A program made the translations under genes and the position numbers. From the NCBI GenBank assembly GCA_965112735.1, contig OZ218956.1:186001-250000 (forward strand): DNA of 64,000 nucleotides, in the 5' to 3' direction. The notes beneath the pieces are model-generated. The model was not told the origin of the DNA, ran no database searches, and saw nothing but the letters and a program-made list of their open reading frames with translations. This stretch comes from Phaeosaccion multiseriatum (Eukaryota > Ochrophyta, other classes). Every line of letters starts with the position of its first letter. Position 1 is the first letter of the stretch. Shown piece by piece: positions 1-12,110 of this stretch.

Positions 1-307
1 GTTGTACTAGCAGGGCTCGTCGCTGTTGGGCAGTGGTGATACATAAAGGAAACAGGGAAAGAAAGGATAGAAATTGAGTTTTAGTTTATGATCCCTCTTC
101 CCTTTACCAATAGCTACTTGTATCCGATGAAGACTTTAAGGGCTGTGAGAGAGCAAAGGTGACGAAGCTGGGCAGCGGCTGAGGACCAAAATGACGTGCA
201 GCAGGAAGAGTAGAAGAAGTTGGTGAGGCAAAGCTCGAGCAAGACAGGAAAGAGAGCGAGGGGAGAACAACAGCGCCAGCCTCCTCCCTCCTCTTCCTCC
301 CGCAACC
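1..307. other. Upstream flank of the TRAPPC9 gene, no gene seen
   Basis: The short open frames here on both strands have no recognisable protein pattern. The stretch probably holds the 5' UTR and promoter of the gene starting at 308. No TATA box or other core element stands out. Confidence 0.4.
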
Positions 308-1316
308 ATGTCTCCTCTGTGTGTGAGGAAGAGCTTGGAGAGCCACCGCTCGGTGGAGACCATCCTCATTCCTTTGGGAGGGGTGCCGCCTCCCATCTAC
401 AAACGCTATTGCCAGACGATTAGCAGGTGTGTTGGGCGCGAAGTGGAGAGTGACAAGGAGGCTGCCATTGCTTGCTACTTGAGGCGGAGTGCACCTGCTC
501 CTGTGGTTCTGTTCAGTCCTTTCAAAGCATTGGACGGGACCGTCTTTGCTGTGCTCTGAGCGCAGGAGGGGAGAAAGAGGGGGGGGGGAGGTTGTCAGGG
601 TGGGGAGGGCGCAACGCGGGTTCGCTCAGACCTTGCGTATTTCCCAGCGAGCGTTACCAAGCCCCGAGTCACTGCTGACCACTGCATGCGAAAGCCAGGC
701 CCAGCAGCGCAAGACCCATGCTCTATCCTATCTGCACAGCCTGACATGATGACATGGCATGGCCTTCCTTCCCACCCTCCCTCCCTCCCCTGGTCATGCT
801 GCTATTACTCATGTTGGCGATGAATAACAGATTCTCCACCGTGAGCATGGACAACCTCACCGTCCCGGGCGACTGGAAGGAGAAGAGCCGCGCCACCTTC
901 CAGCACTTCCGCTGGGGGGAGGGCTGCTACAAGCTCAACTTCGTGGATGGCGCCTCTGCCGACGCTGCCGAGTGCGTGAGCGAGTGGGAGGACCTCGACG
1001 CCTACAGGAGGGTGCACTGCGTCATTGGGGTGGTGCATTTCCCCTCCGTGGCCCCCGGGATCACCTTCTCTGACCTAGAAAAGGTAGGTGGGTGGTGTCA
1101 GCCGTCGAGCTGTCGAGGACCTGTCGAAGAGCTGTCGAGCTGGTGGTGGTGGCATGACGGGAGGGAGCCTTGTGGGTGCTGCCATCCCGACCCGCCGACC
1201 CGCAGCAGGGCAGGAGACTCTTGCCTCCGCTCCTCTCCTTTCATGCCCTGTCCCTCTTGGTGAGAGTGAGAAGAAGCCCTTCTTGCTGACTGTCGCAGAT
1301 CCCCGGTCCATCCACC

Positions 1317-1355
<39 letters not shown>

Positions 1356-1671
1356 ATTGTGTGTGTGCGTGCGTGCGTATAGGAGTTCCAAGAGGCGTGT
1401 GCGGTGTACCAACACGCCAAGGTCCACCGCATCTTCGCTTTCGGTCACGACTTCGAGAAGGGCGAATACCCGAGTATCAAGGACCCCGAGAGAGACATCG
1501 TCTTTCCTCCCGAGCAGGCAAGGCCAGGAGGGGGGTATTTGTTGACTTAGGGGCCGAGGAGGGGTTGAGGAGGGGTGGGGGTCAGCGGTACTCGGCGTCA
1601 GGACGCCCTTGCTTTGACAGGGACAGGCGACTCTTTGTGTAGCCCAGCGGGAGTGTCAGCCGTGTGCAGAC

Positions 1672-1754
<83 letters not shown>

Positions 1755-1834
1755 TGAACAGATAGACAGACAGACTGACTTAGACAGACAGATCGACAGA
1801 CTGAACAGATAAACAGACGGACAGACAGACTGAC

Positions 1835-1868
<34 letters not shown>

Positions 1869-1884
1869 GAAGACAGTGAAAGAT

Positions 1885-1949
<65 letters not shown>

Positions 1950-2021
1950 GGAAGACAGACAGACAAGACACACAGACAGACAAACAGGCAGACAGACAGA
2001 CAGACAGACAGACAGACAGGA

Positions 2022-2068
<47 letters not shown>

Positions 2069-2142
2069 TAGACAGACAGACAGACAGACAGACAAACAAA
2101 CAGACAGGCAGACTGACAGACAAACAGACAGACAGGCAGACT

Positions 2143-2174
<32 letters not shown>

Positions 2175-2211
2175 TACAGACAGACGGACAGACAGACAGA
2201 CAGAAAGACAC

Positions 2212-2244
<33 letters not shown>

Positions 2245-5200
2245 AAGACACACAGACAGACCCTTATTTATTCCTGTCCTCGGCAGGGGGGGGGCAGCTG
2301 AACGAGGCCTTCCTCGAAACTCAGTGAGGCCTTACTCAAACGAACAACTAACGGCTCTACCGTACGCTCCGCTGCCCCCTTCTTACTTTTGTGCCTACGT
2401 ATGTGCCTACGTAACTACTTCAACCACAGGAGTTCGAGGACGGCGGCTCCACGACGGAGCTGCACATGGGCGTGAGTCTGTACAACGTGTGTGTGGCCCT
2501 CATCAGCGCCATGGAGAAGCAGGTGGGCTGGCTTGGCAACGCACGCAACCGTGCATTGACTGCCCTCTACTCACCGTGGACTGACTGACTGCCTTCTGCT
2601 GCCTTCCCTCCGTCGTTTCTTCTCTTCTTCCTTGCTTCTCTTCCTTCCTTTCTTCTCTGCCTTCCTTCCTTCCTTCCTTCCTTCCCTCCCTTCCTCCCTT
2701 CTTTCCTTCCCTCCTCCCTTCCCTCCCTTCCTTCCTTCCCTTCCTTTCCTTCCTTCCTTCCTTCCTGCCTTCCTTCCTTCCTTCCTTCCTTCCTTCCTTC
2801 CTTTCTCCCTTCCTTCCTCCCTTCCCTTCTTCCTTCTTTCCCTCCTTCCTTCCCTCCCTTCCTTCCTTCCCTTCCTTTCCTTCCTTCCTTCCTTCCTTCC
2901 TTCCTTCCCTTCCTTCCTTCCTTCCCTTCCTTCCTCTCTTCCTTCGCTCCTCCCTCCCTTCCTTCCTAAGGTCCGTGGCTGGAGCACAGTCCTGGCAGCG
3001 AGTGGCTCGGGCGTGGCTGCCCTCTCTGCACGCATGGCCTCTGTCGCCACCAAGGGAGAGCCCCTTCCTCCTTTAAGCTCTCCCTACGACGCCAAGGGCA
3101 GGAAGGGCGATGAGCTGTCCGAGGCCAAGCTGCACAAGCGGCGCCAGTCCAGGCTGCGCAAATGGGTGGCTGACATTTGCCTGCTCGCAGGTACGCAGAA
3201 TCTTGGCCCCGGTGATACTGAATCGATTACCCTCTCCTGCTTATGTGCTCTATCTCTTGTGCCAACCCACCCCCCCCCCTCTCTTGTGTGCTGTCTCCCT
3301 CCCTCCCCCCTCTCCTCTCTCCTCTCTCAGGCTCTCCCAAGGACGCATTGGAACAGTACGGGACCGTTCTCGCCGAGATGAAGTCCATTGACATGCTGTG
3401 GTACGCAAGTGCTCTCCAGGGATATGCCGCCTGTCTGGTGGCCATGAACGACGCCGACTTCCCCACCATCCACACCATTCACGGGGACATGACCCTGCTT
3501 AAGGGCATCACAAAGGATAGAGACGCGTCCGTAAGGGCGGGGCAGGTGGGTGTGTGGCTTGGGGGAGGGAGGGAGGGAGGGGTGGACTGACTGCCTTTGG
3601 ATGTAGAGGGAGAGAGGAGGGGTCTATTCAAAGGGAGGAAGGAGGGGCTCCAGTCAAGGCCCTGCAACGCATGCGCTTTTGTCTGCAGGGACATGTACAC
3701 ACACGCAACCACCCACCCACCCCTCTCACTTTCTCTCCCTCCCTCCCTCCCTCCCTCACCCCCCAGAGCTCTGCTTCTACATGGACGTTCCTTATGGAGG
3801 AAGTTGTGGCGGAGAAGTGTGGAGAAGCGCTCTCCCTCCTCTGCCGCTCGCCGCAACTCGCACCCCTGGAGGTAGAGCTGTGCTTCAAGCTGGCACGCTT
3901 CCATGCCAAGGCGGAGCCCCCTCGGCACGGAGACACGCTCGAGTGCCTGCTTCGGGCTCTCAGCGTGCCTGATCTGCAGAATCAGGACCAAATAGAGAGG
4001 TGGGTGGGTGTCAGGTGTCAGGTATCAGGTATCAGGTGTCAGGTGTCAGGTGTCATGTGTCAGGTGTCAGGTGTCAGGTGTCAGGTGTCAGGTGTCAGGA
4101 CGAAAGAGAGATAAGCAGAGAGAGAGAGGTGGGGGGGGGGCTTTCGGCCAGCCTTGGGGGGGGGTCTAATAAACTGAAACTGAGTCTGCTTAGTGGGGTG
4201 TGGTGTGCGTGTGTCGCCACCCCCCTCCCCAATCCTCCTTCATTTTCCCTGTCCTCATCACCACCACCTCCGCCTCCCCCTCCTCCTCCTCCTCCTCCTC
4301 CTCCTCCTCCTCCTCCTCCTCCTCCTCCTCCTCCTCCGCCTCCCCCTCCTCCTCCTCCTCCTCCTCCTCCTCCTCCTCCTCCTCCTCCTCCTCCTCCTCC
4401 TCCTCCTCCTCCTCCTCCTCCTCCTCCTCCTCCTCCTCCTCCTCCTCCTCCTCCTCCTCCTCCTCTCCTCCAATTAGATCCATTGAGGCGGCTATTGTTT
4501 GTGAGGGTATGCAACTGAGCCGCAAGGCCTCTCTCTTCGCTCACCTTGCGGCCCTTCAGTGCTCTGAGCTGGGCAGCTGCCACACCGCACACAGCCTCGC
4601 CAGGATAGCCGCAGAGGGGTACGGCTTGATCTGCCAAGACGCGCAGCAGCAGCAGTTGGCGATACAGCAGCAGGAGAAGGAGGAGGAGCAGGAGAAGCAG
4701 CAGGGCGGGCAGAGGTGAGGGGCGGAAGAGAGAGGAGAGAGGAGAGAGGAAAGAGGAGAGAGAGGGGGGGTGGGGAGAGGCAGGGGGAGAGGAGAGAGGA
4801 GAGAGGGGGTGTGGGGTGGGGTTGACTGCTGCGCGTGCGTGCGTGCGTGCGTGCGTGCGTGTGTGTTCGAATCATCATGCCCTCTCGGTGGTGTAAGAGG
4901 TAAGAGGCCTACCTCGAGGCAGGCAGGTCCTGACACCCCTCCCCTCCACTGCCATCCACTGCCATCCCTCCTGACAGCGGCAAGGGCAAGGGCAAGGGCA
5001 AGGGTAAGGGGTGGGTGGTGCTCCGCAAGCTGATGCTGCAGTCGCTGCTCGAGATCAGCGCCCACTGCGGCGACTCTTCCAGCGCTGCACAGTACTTCGC
5101 TGCCCTGCTCAGGGTCATGGCAGCGCTACAGGTGAGCAGCGAGTCAGTGGGGGTGGGCGCAAACATACGTATATATATATATGTGTATATATATTGTAAT

Positions 5201-8200
5201 TGTACTTCGTAGTAGAATACTGTAGGGTTTGTAGCACTCTCCGGCACAAGTGTCTGTTCACAGAGGGAGGGAGTGTGTCTATCAATTGTATATGACTGTA
5301 GCTTTGGCTGTAAACTTTGGCTGGTTAGCTGCCAGCCTCCAACCGCTTTGCTCTGCTGTGCTCTGCTCTGCTGTGCCCTGCCCATCTGCCTTGCCTCTTG
5401 CTTCATCAGGAGGAGCAGCAAAAAGCCGCGCTGGATTCGTACACCCTCCCCTCCGCCGACCCGCCAGGGGGGGGCAGCACAGCCACCACCAGGGCCCCCA
5501 AAACCCCGGGGGGGAGAGCCCTTTTTATGGAGGCGCTGCAAGGAAGCTTGGCGGAGTACACGGACGACCACGACGGTGGCGCTGGAGGCGCTGGAGGCAT
5601 GTATCACAGCAGTAGCGGCAACAGGCCCACCACTTGGACAGACCGCATGCTCAAGCGAGGCGGGGAGGGAGGCCCGGGAGGGAGGGATGGCACCTCGAGT
5701 GCCTCTCTTTCGCCGCAGAGGGCCGGGAACGTGCCTCTTGGCAGCATGGGCAGTCTGTCTAGCCCTGTGGACAAGGCTGACAATAAGGCGGAGAGGGAGC
5801 CCTTCGGGACTGAGTTGCCGTCTCCAAGCGCAGCAGAGGGCAAGGGAGGAGGAGGAGGGGGAGGAGGAGCGGGAGGAGGAGGAGGAGGAGGAGGAGGAGG
5901 AGGAGGAGGAGGAGGAGGAGGAGGAGGAGCGAGGGGGGGGGGCCGGGGGGCGGGGGGCGAGGCAGTGGGGAAGAGGGGCGGGGGGGGGGCTGCTGACAAG
6001 CGTGGTACTAGCAGGGGGGGACGGCGCATCGCTCTGCCCAAGGCGCTGATGGGACACAGCAGGAAGCTGCGCAGTGGTAGCGGGAGCAGTATTAACCTCC
6101 GCAAGGGGTTTTCCGGGCTGGGCAAGAGCAGCGGTGCATTGGCCAACACCGGGGGGGGGCATGGAGCCTTTGATGGAGAGGGGGACGACGACGGTGCGGC
6201 AGCAGGTGCGACATTGGGATGCTTTGGGATGCTTCACTGTCCACACACCAAGCTTGAAAGTGACACTTGCCTGTCTCCTCTCTGCCACCCCCCCCCCTCC
6301 CCCCTCAGCGAGCGGCAGCACGTCCACTGTGGCTCACTTGGCAGCCTCTTCCCGCCAAGACCAGCTCGACCTCCTCAGAGAGATGGCACTCTGCAGCGCT
6401 AGACTAGCCCCCTCGGGGAGCAGACAAGCCCCCTCGGGTCCCGGTCTCTCTGACCAGCCCCCCCTGGGAATCCCCAGGCTGCTGTGGGCACGCCCTGTCC
6501 CGCTGCAAGGTGCCGATCTTCCTGTCAAGCACCTGAGGAGGGGCAGGCCCAGTCATATGGGCGGGGAGGCGACGGACGCCCTCACGCCTCGCAGCGGAGG
6601 CTTCTTCAACCCCTACGACAAGGGGCCGGCACAAGGCCAGGGGGGAGGAGGAGGGAAGGCAGTGGATGGGCAGGGGGGCGTGCTGCCGGTGCGATGGGTG
6701 GCTGGAGAGGCGGCAAGAGTGACGGTGAGGCTGAGCAACCCCCTTGCCGTGCCGCTGGAGGTGCAGGCGGCCACTCTGGTGTGCAGAGGAGACGCCAAGG
6801 TGCTGACGTACCCTGCCAGTGTGACTTTGCCGCCCCACTCCAAGGCCGTGGATGTGTTGTTGCTGGCCAAGCCGCTCGAGCCTGGGCCCCTCGACATCGC
6901 GGGGGTGAAGCTCAAGGTGTTGCATGTTGAGAGCACTTGGCCGGTGGACGAGAGGGGAAGGGCCAAGCTCTTGCAGAGGGAGGTGGCGAGGCCCAAGGGC
7001 TTCTGTGGGCTCTATGAGGAGGGAGAGGAGGAGAGGGAGGGGTGGCAACAGGGCGGGGCGGGGAAGGGGCTGGACGACGGGGGCGCGTGCACAAACCGCG
7101 TGGAGGTGGTGGAGGAGTTACCGAGGCTGCTGCTGCGAGGCCAAGGCATTGACCTTCGCACTCTTCTGCCTGGGGAGAAGCGCCTCGAGCAGCTTACCTT
7201 GGAGAACGTCAGCAGTAGCCGGCCGGTGACGAGCGTCAGCGTGGAGTGGGTGCGCTACTTCAAGCCGCAACCGCAGCAGTTGGTGGTACAGCAGGGGCAG
7301 GGCGGCGGCGGCGGCGGCGGCGGTGGTGGTGGTGGTGGTGGTGGTGGTGGTGGTGGTGGTAGCGGTAGCGGTGGCGGTGGTAGCAAGCAGGGGAAAACGG
7401 TCAAGACGCTGCTCTTCAACAGCGAGTTCGAGTCCGACTCCTCCGCCTCTGTCTCTGTCTCTGTCCCTGCAGGGGATGTCCCTGTGAGGCTGCCGGGGGA
7501 AGCGCGTGGTAGTGGCGGTGTGGACGAAGGGAGGATGGGCGGTGGGGGTGGAGCGGCGGCGAAAGTGCCTCCGCTCCTCTCCTGTCCCGGCCCTGCAGTT
7601 AGAGGAGTGGGCGGAGGGGGCGACGACGGTGGGCGTATCACCAACGGCCTCATTCCGCCGCGCAGCACCCTGACCATTCCGCTGCAGCTCGACGGCTCAG
7701 AGCTCGTGCTCGCTGCCCCGGGCGAGGAGGTGACCGGCGACATCGTTGTCAACTATTCTTGCAAAGAGAGCAGAGAGAGCAGAGGGGCGTCGCTCGTGGA
7801 TGTGTCCCCTCCGGCGTCTCCGCGGGGGGGGGCTGCCCAGGGGGGAAGCAGCAATGACTTGTCCAATGGCGGTTTGTTTGAGAGGAGGCTGTCGCTACCG
7901 GTGCGGGCCGTTGTGGGCCTTGGTGTGAGCATCTTGTCCGTCAGAGTGGCTCAGTGCGCGGGCGAGGAGGGAGGCGGGGACGGGGGGGCGCGCAGCTGGG
8001 ATGTTCTCGGGGCGAGCAGCGACTGCCGCCAGTGCCGCTTGCTCCTCGACGTGTGCAACGGAATGGACCGACCCGTTACCCTCCGCGGCAGGGCAGACCC
8101 GGGGGGGGCAGACCCAGGGGGGGCAGGCCCAGGGGGGGCAGAGCCAGAGCAGACCCCCTGGGGGCAGCCCGCCTGGGAGAAGCCCCCCTGGGTGCTACAA

Positions 8201-8974
8201 CCCCGCTCGCACCGCTGCATCAGCCTGTTGCTCGACCGCCTCCCCGTGGGGGCGACGGAGGGGATGGCGTTGGAAGGGGGCGAGGGGGAGGGGGAAGGGG
8301 TGGCGCCCCTGTACCCTTTGCTGTCGGCGCGCCCCTTGCGTCGATGGGAGGCCGCCCTTCTGCGCTACGTGGAGGGGGCCGTGCAGCTTGACTGGAGCAC
8401 CAAGGGGGGGGATGGCAGTGGACGGGCGGGCGGCGGAGGGGTGCTGCGTTTGGCGCTGTCCGAGCTTGGCGACGACGGGTATGTGCAGGTGGAGAAGGTG
8501 GAGGGAGGTGGGGCGGGATTGGGTATGGCCATCTCTGGCAGCGGCAGAGGCATGAGCGGCGGCGGGAGTGTGAGTGGGTCCCACCCCCACCCAAACAGCC
8601 CTAGGAAGCGCGTGCAGCCCAATTCGGGGGGGGCGGTGCCCGGCGTTGGAGGCGCAGTGAGTGCAGTCACAGGGTCTCTCACACCCTCCGCGGCGGTGCA
8701 GGAGGAGAGCCGAGTGCCCTTGTGCCTGCTCGGCGTGTTGCTGCCCAAGGTCAGCATCTCTTGTCTTCCGTGCCGCACGCCACAGCTCCGCCTGGCGCCA
8801 GCAGGAGCAGCAGGAGCAGCAGGAGCCGGAGGGGAAGCGGTTGGTGATAGCAGTGGTAGCCAACTGCAGGCCTTCCCCCTGCTCTCGGAGCTGCCTGAGG
8901 GGGACGCGTCCTGGAGCGTCAAGGCAGGGCTCTTCGCCATGGTGCCTCTCACTGTGGTGGTTTCCGACGGGCAT

Positions 8975-9005
<31 letters not shown>

Positions 9006-9490
9006 GAGGAGGAGGAGAAGGAGATGGTGGAGGTGGTGGTAGTACACGAGTTGGTGATACAGGGGCGGCCTCGGCTCCCGTCGCCAATATGCGGCTCCAA
9101 GTGTTTGCCCAGCGCCGCACGGACAAGGGATGGCAGGAGGCCCCCGCCTGGCACGTGACGTGGGCCGGTGTGCTGGACGTGGAGTACCAACACGAAGAGG
9201 GTCGTCGCCAAAGCACCTTCACCCACTGCGCCGTGGCGACCCTGCACGAGACGGGAGAGTACCGCCTCTCCTGCCGCTGCACTGGGGACAACCCCGGGGG
9301 GGGGGAAGGGGGCATGTCCCCCTGGGGCGGCGGAGGAGGCAGTGTGCAGAGCTCGAGGCCGCTGACGGTGGTGGTGACGGAGGGCGGCCAGGGGCAGCGG
9401 TTGGTGATACAGCGCCAGGGGAAGCCGTTGGTGATACAGCGGCAGCAGCAGCCGAGCACAGCGACAGGGAGCGACGCCGGGCATGAATGA
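308..9490 (+). CDS. TRAPPC9: TRAPPC9/Trs120-like TRAPPII complex subunit
   Basis: Probable TRAPPII subunit; in other eukaryotes TRAPPII acts at the trans-Golgi as an exchange factor for Rab11/Ypt31-type GTPases. Exons read by eye: 308-426, 831-1083, 1383-1517, 2430-2522, 2971-3190, 3331-3545 (or ending 3530), 3767-3999, 4478-4714, 4978-5131, 5410-6205, 6309-9490. All phases agree, giving about 1,878 residues. The N-terminus (IYKRYCQ block), the dW...FQ-FRW region, the HKRRQSRLRKWVADICLLAG segment followed by SPKDALEQYG, and the FFNPYDK segment match the Trs120 family order. The start ATG has a good purine context (CGCAACCATGT). The intron after 1517 uses a GC donor. Exons 8, 10 and 11 carry poly-Gln, poly-Glu and very long poly-Gly inserts made by local repeats, so the protein is longer than the human one (roughly 1,150-1,250 residues). 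Its 3' end faces the VPS13 gene. Confidence 0.88.
1318..1372. repeat. (GT)n microsatellite in TRAPPC9 intron 2
   Basis: Nearly pure GT run with a GCGT tail, ending at the 3' acceptor (TATAG at 1378-1382), so it forms the whole pre-acceptor tract. Confidence 0.95.
1664..2262. repeat. (CAGA)n tetranucleotide array in TRAPPC9 intron 3
   Basis: About 600 bp of imperfect CAGA/ACAG units with scattered substitutions. It is open in several frames on both strands, giving spurious Asp-Arg-Gln-Thr or Cys-Leu-Ser-Val repeat frames. A second independent CAGA array sits in the VPS13 gene at 16884-17240. Confidence 0.97.
2608..2968. repeat. (CCTT)n array forming the pre-acceptor tract of TRAPPC9 intron 4
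   Basis: Continuous pyrimidine CCTT/CCCTT units run directly into the acceptor (CCTAAG, exon at 2971), acting as an extremely long polypyrimidine tract. Confidence 0.96.
4008..4098. repeat. 7-bp TCAGGTG tandem repeat just after a splice donor
   Basis: About twelve units of TCAGGTG/TCAGGTA start a few bases inside TRAPPC9 intron 7, immediately downstream of the real donor at 4000. Each unit contains an AG|GT(A/G) dinucleotide context, so the array is a string of weak decoy donors. Confidence 0.9.
4267..4468. repeat. (CCT)n array in TRAPPC9 intron 7
   Basis: Roughly 200 bp of CTC/CCT triplets with two CGCCTCC interruptions. The array ends at the acceptor (CAATTAG at 4471-4477). It gives spurious long poly-Pro, poly-Ser, poly-Leu, poly-Glu, poly-Gly and poly-Arg frames. 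Confidence 0.97.
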
Positions 9491-9650
9491 CATGAATCAG
9501 TGGCAACTTTATGACAAGCTTTGCCCTGTGCAAATGGATTCGAATTAGTCAAGTCTCTATTGCCACCCTCCCGAGTGCTCATCGATTCAAAATAGCACTC
9601 CTACCAAACCCCATCTATCGGATATATCTACAGACTGCCATATATACACA
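9491..9650. other. 160-bp convergent intergenic space
   Basis: Only 160 bp separate the TRAPPC9 stop codon from the VPS13 stop codon on the other strand, so their 3' UTRs almost certainly overlap or abut. It is locally AT-richer than its surroundings. No canonical AATAAA signal is seen. Confidence 0.6.
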
Positions 9651-10392
9651 TTAGCTGTACGTGCCCCCCTCCTCCCTCTGCCCCACCCACCCCTCCTCCT
9701 CCTCCTCCTCCTCCTCCTCCTCCTCCTCCTCCTCCTGTTCGTCCACTGTATGTTCGCGCGTGACGTGCGTGCCCCATGCCCGTGCGTGTGCGTGTGCGTG
9801 CTCCACCCGGAGGTGCGTCTCCGACAGCGTCTCCAGGGGGCCCATGGAGGCGTGGCGGGCCCTGAGATCAACAGATGGCAGCAGATGGCAGCAGATGGCA
9901 GCAGACGGAGTCAGACAAGAGGACAGAAAGAGAGACACAAAAGGAAAGTCAAACTTCGATGCCTTTGGTCCTTTCGCTCCTGCCGCACGCACTCACTCAC
10001 TCACGCACTCACTCACCTCCTCCTCCGGTCGATCTTGGTGGCCTCTCCTCCCCTCGTGGACGCGTCGACTCCCTCGGTAACCTTGGACATTGCCCCCAGC
10101 GCGCCCGCCACCGGCGCCGCCACCACCCCGACAAGCCCCTTGGCCACCCCCGTCAAGAAGCCACCCACCCCCTCCTCCTTGGCACCCTCCAGCGGCATCT
10201 CGACCATGCCCACGAGGCCCTGTCGCATGGAAGAGAAGAGAAGCCTCCCTCCCTCCGCCAGGCCGTCTCCGACGTGGTGGATGGGGCGGGCCTTGCTGCT
10301 GCTGCTGCTGCTGCTGCCGTCCTCCCTCCTCCGCCCCTCGCTCCTCCTCCTGAGCGGCAGGGACATACCCTCCTGTTGCTGCTGTATCACCA

Positions 10393-10424
<32 letters not shown>

Positions 10425-12071
10425 GCCTTCCACTCCTCCTCCTCCTGCGACCCCCGTGCCTGCTGCCCCTGCTGCTGCTGTATCACCAACTGCTGCTGCT
10501 GCTGCTGCCCCGCGTACTCCTCGCCCTTGGCCCCTGTCCAGCCCCCCCCCATACCGTGCCGCTGCTGCTCGTGTATATCGTGCTGGTCGTGGTCCTCGTC
10601 GTCCGAGGCTGAGCCGGAGCCGGAGCCGAAGTAGTCATCCGGCAGCTCAGTGCCGGACAGGGCTCGAATCACTCCCTCCAGAGAGCTGGTGATCTTGGCT
10701 GCACTGCCGAAGCTGCAGCAGGAAAAGGGGGAGGGAGGGAGGGAGGGAGGGAGGGAGGGAGGAGGGAGGGAGGGAGGGAGGAGGGAGGAGGGAGGGAAGG
10801 AGGAGGGAAGGAGGGAAGAGACGAAGGAAGGAAGGAAGGAAGGAAGGAGGGAAGGAAGGAGACTCAGTGCTTTCAAACGAAGGTGAAATGCCCCTTCACC
10901 AAGGGCACCCGCCCCAAGAGACACTTCCCCTCGGCACTCCCCTAACGTCGGGCCACCCCCCCCCCCCTTGACTCACGTGCCGCCCACCACGCCCCTCACG
11001 AGATGCTTGGCGCCCTCCCCCTTGGTGCTCGCCTCGCCCAACACTTCAGCGTGTGTCTTTTGGAAGAACTGCACGACGGAGTCACCCAGGCCCCCCAACA
11101 GAGAGAGGGGGTCTCCCAGCAGCTCCATCGAGCTGAGGAGAGGAGGAAGGGTGCGGGGGGGGGGGGGTGCACACGCACGCACGCACACACGCGGAGGGAG
11201 GGGATGGGCAGGCCAAGGGGAGTAGGGGGTTAAGCTCGTGCATGAATTTGTTCACTGCGAGGGAAACAGCCTCCCCATGTATGCCTGCAGTTGTTCCACT
11301 CCACTTCAATACTATCCACTCCAAACCAATACCTGCTCTCCCTCCCTCTGTATCACCAACTCCCTCACCCGATAATCTTGTATCCCTGCTTCACCCCCTG
11401 CTGCACGAGTGACTGCTTCACCATGTGGCCCAGCCCCCTGGCACTGCCGAAGAAGTGCTGCACCACAAGCTCGTCAAACACAAAGGTGGGGTGCACGTGA
11501 GCAAAGTGACTTCCCACAACCCCGAGCGCCGCCAGCAGGTTCCAACCCACCAGCGCCGAGGGAAGCAATCCCCCCCCTCCCCCCCCCGCCATCTGTGAGT
11601 CGCCCACCCCCCCCTCGAGGTCTTCAGAGGCGAGCGTGTCCTCATCAAGTGCCCTGGGGCTGACGAGTAGTTCCACCCTCACTACGAGGGTGCTGAGGTG
11701 GAACAGCTCCAGGTACATGAGGGCGGAGCGCGAGTCTGTGGGGGGCTCGAGCACCGGACGGATGCTCGCCTTGGCGGACTTGCGCCACATCTTCGCCACG
11801 GCTTCGCTGTCTGCTGACTCAGGCAAGATCTGGCCAAGAGGGGGGGCAGGGGAGGGGTTGAAGAGGGAGGTGAAGAGAGAGGTGAAGAGAGAGGTGCGAT
11901 GGGAGGTAGTTGAGGGGGCAAGCATGGTGCGATGGGACGTACACGCACATAGGCAACACATACACGAACACACAACACAACACAAGGCAACACAACACAC
12001 ACATACATACACACACACACACAACACACACACACATACACACACATACACACACACACACACACATACAA

Positions 12072-12110
<39 letters not shown>

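Noticed and set aside
1598-2251. Long minus-strand frames of Cys-Leu-Ser-Val repeats
   Set aside because: Translation of a (CAGA)n array inside a TRAPPC9 intron; all frames are open because the period and composition avoid stops.
4000-4718. Poly-Pro, poly-Gly, poly-Ser and poly-Arg frames on both strands
   Set aside because: (CCT)n array in intron 7 of TRAPPC9. Only the segment from 4478 on is exon, as shown by phase and conservation.
8195-9582. 400-codon minus-strand frames opposite the last TRAPPC9 exon
   Set aside because: Shadow frames of a GC-rich coding exon; the plus-strand frame has the conserved TRAPPC9 content.
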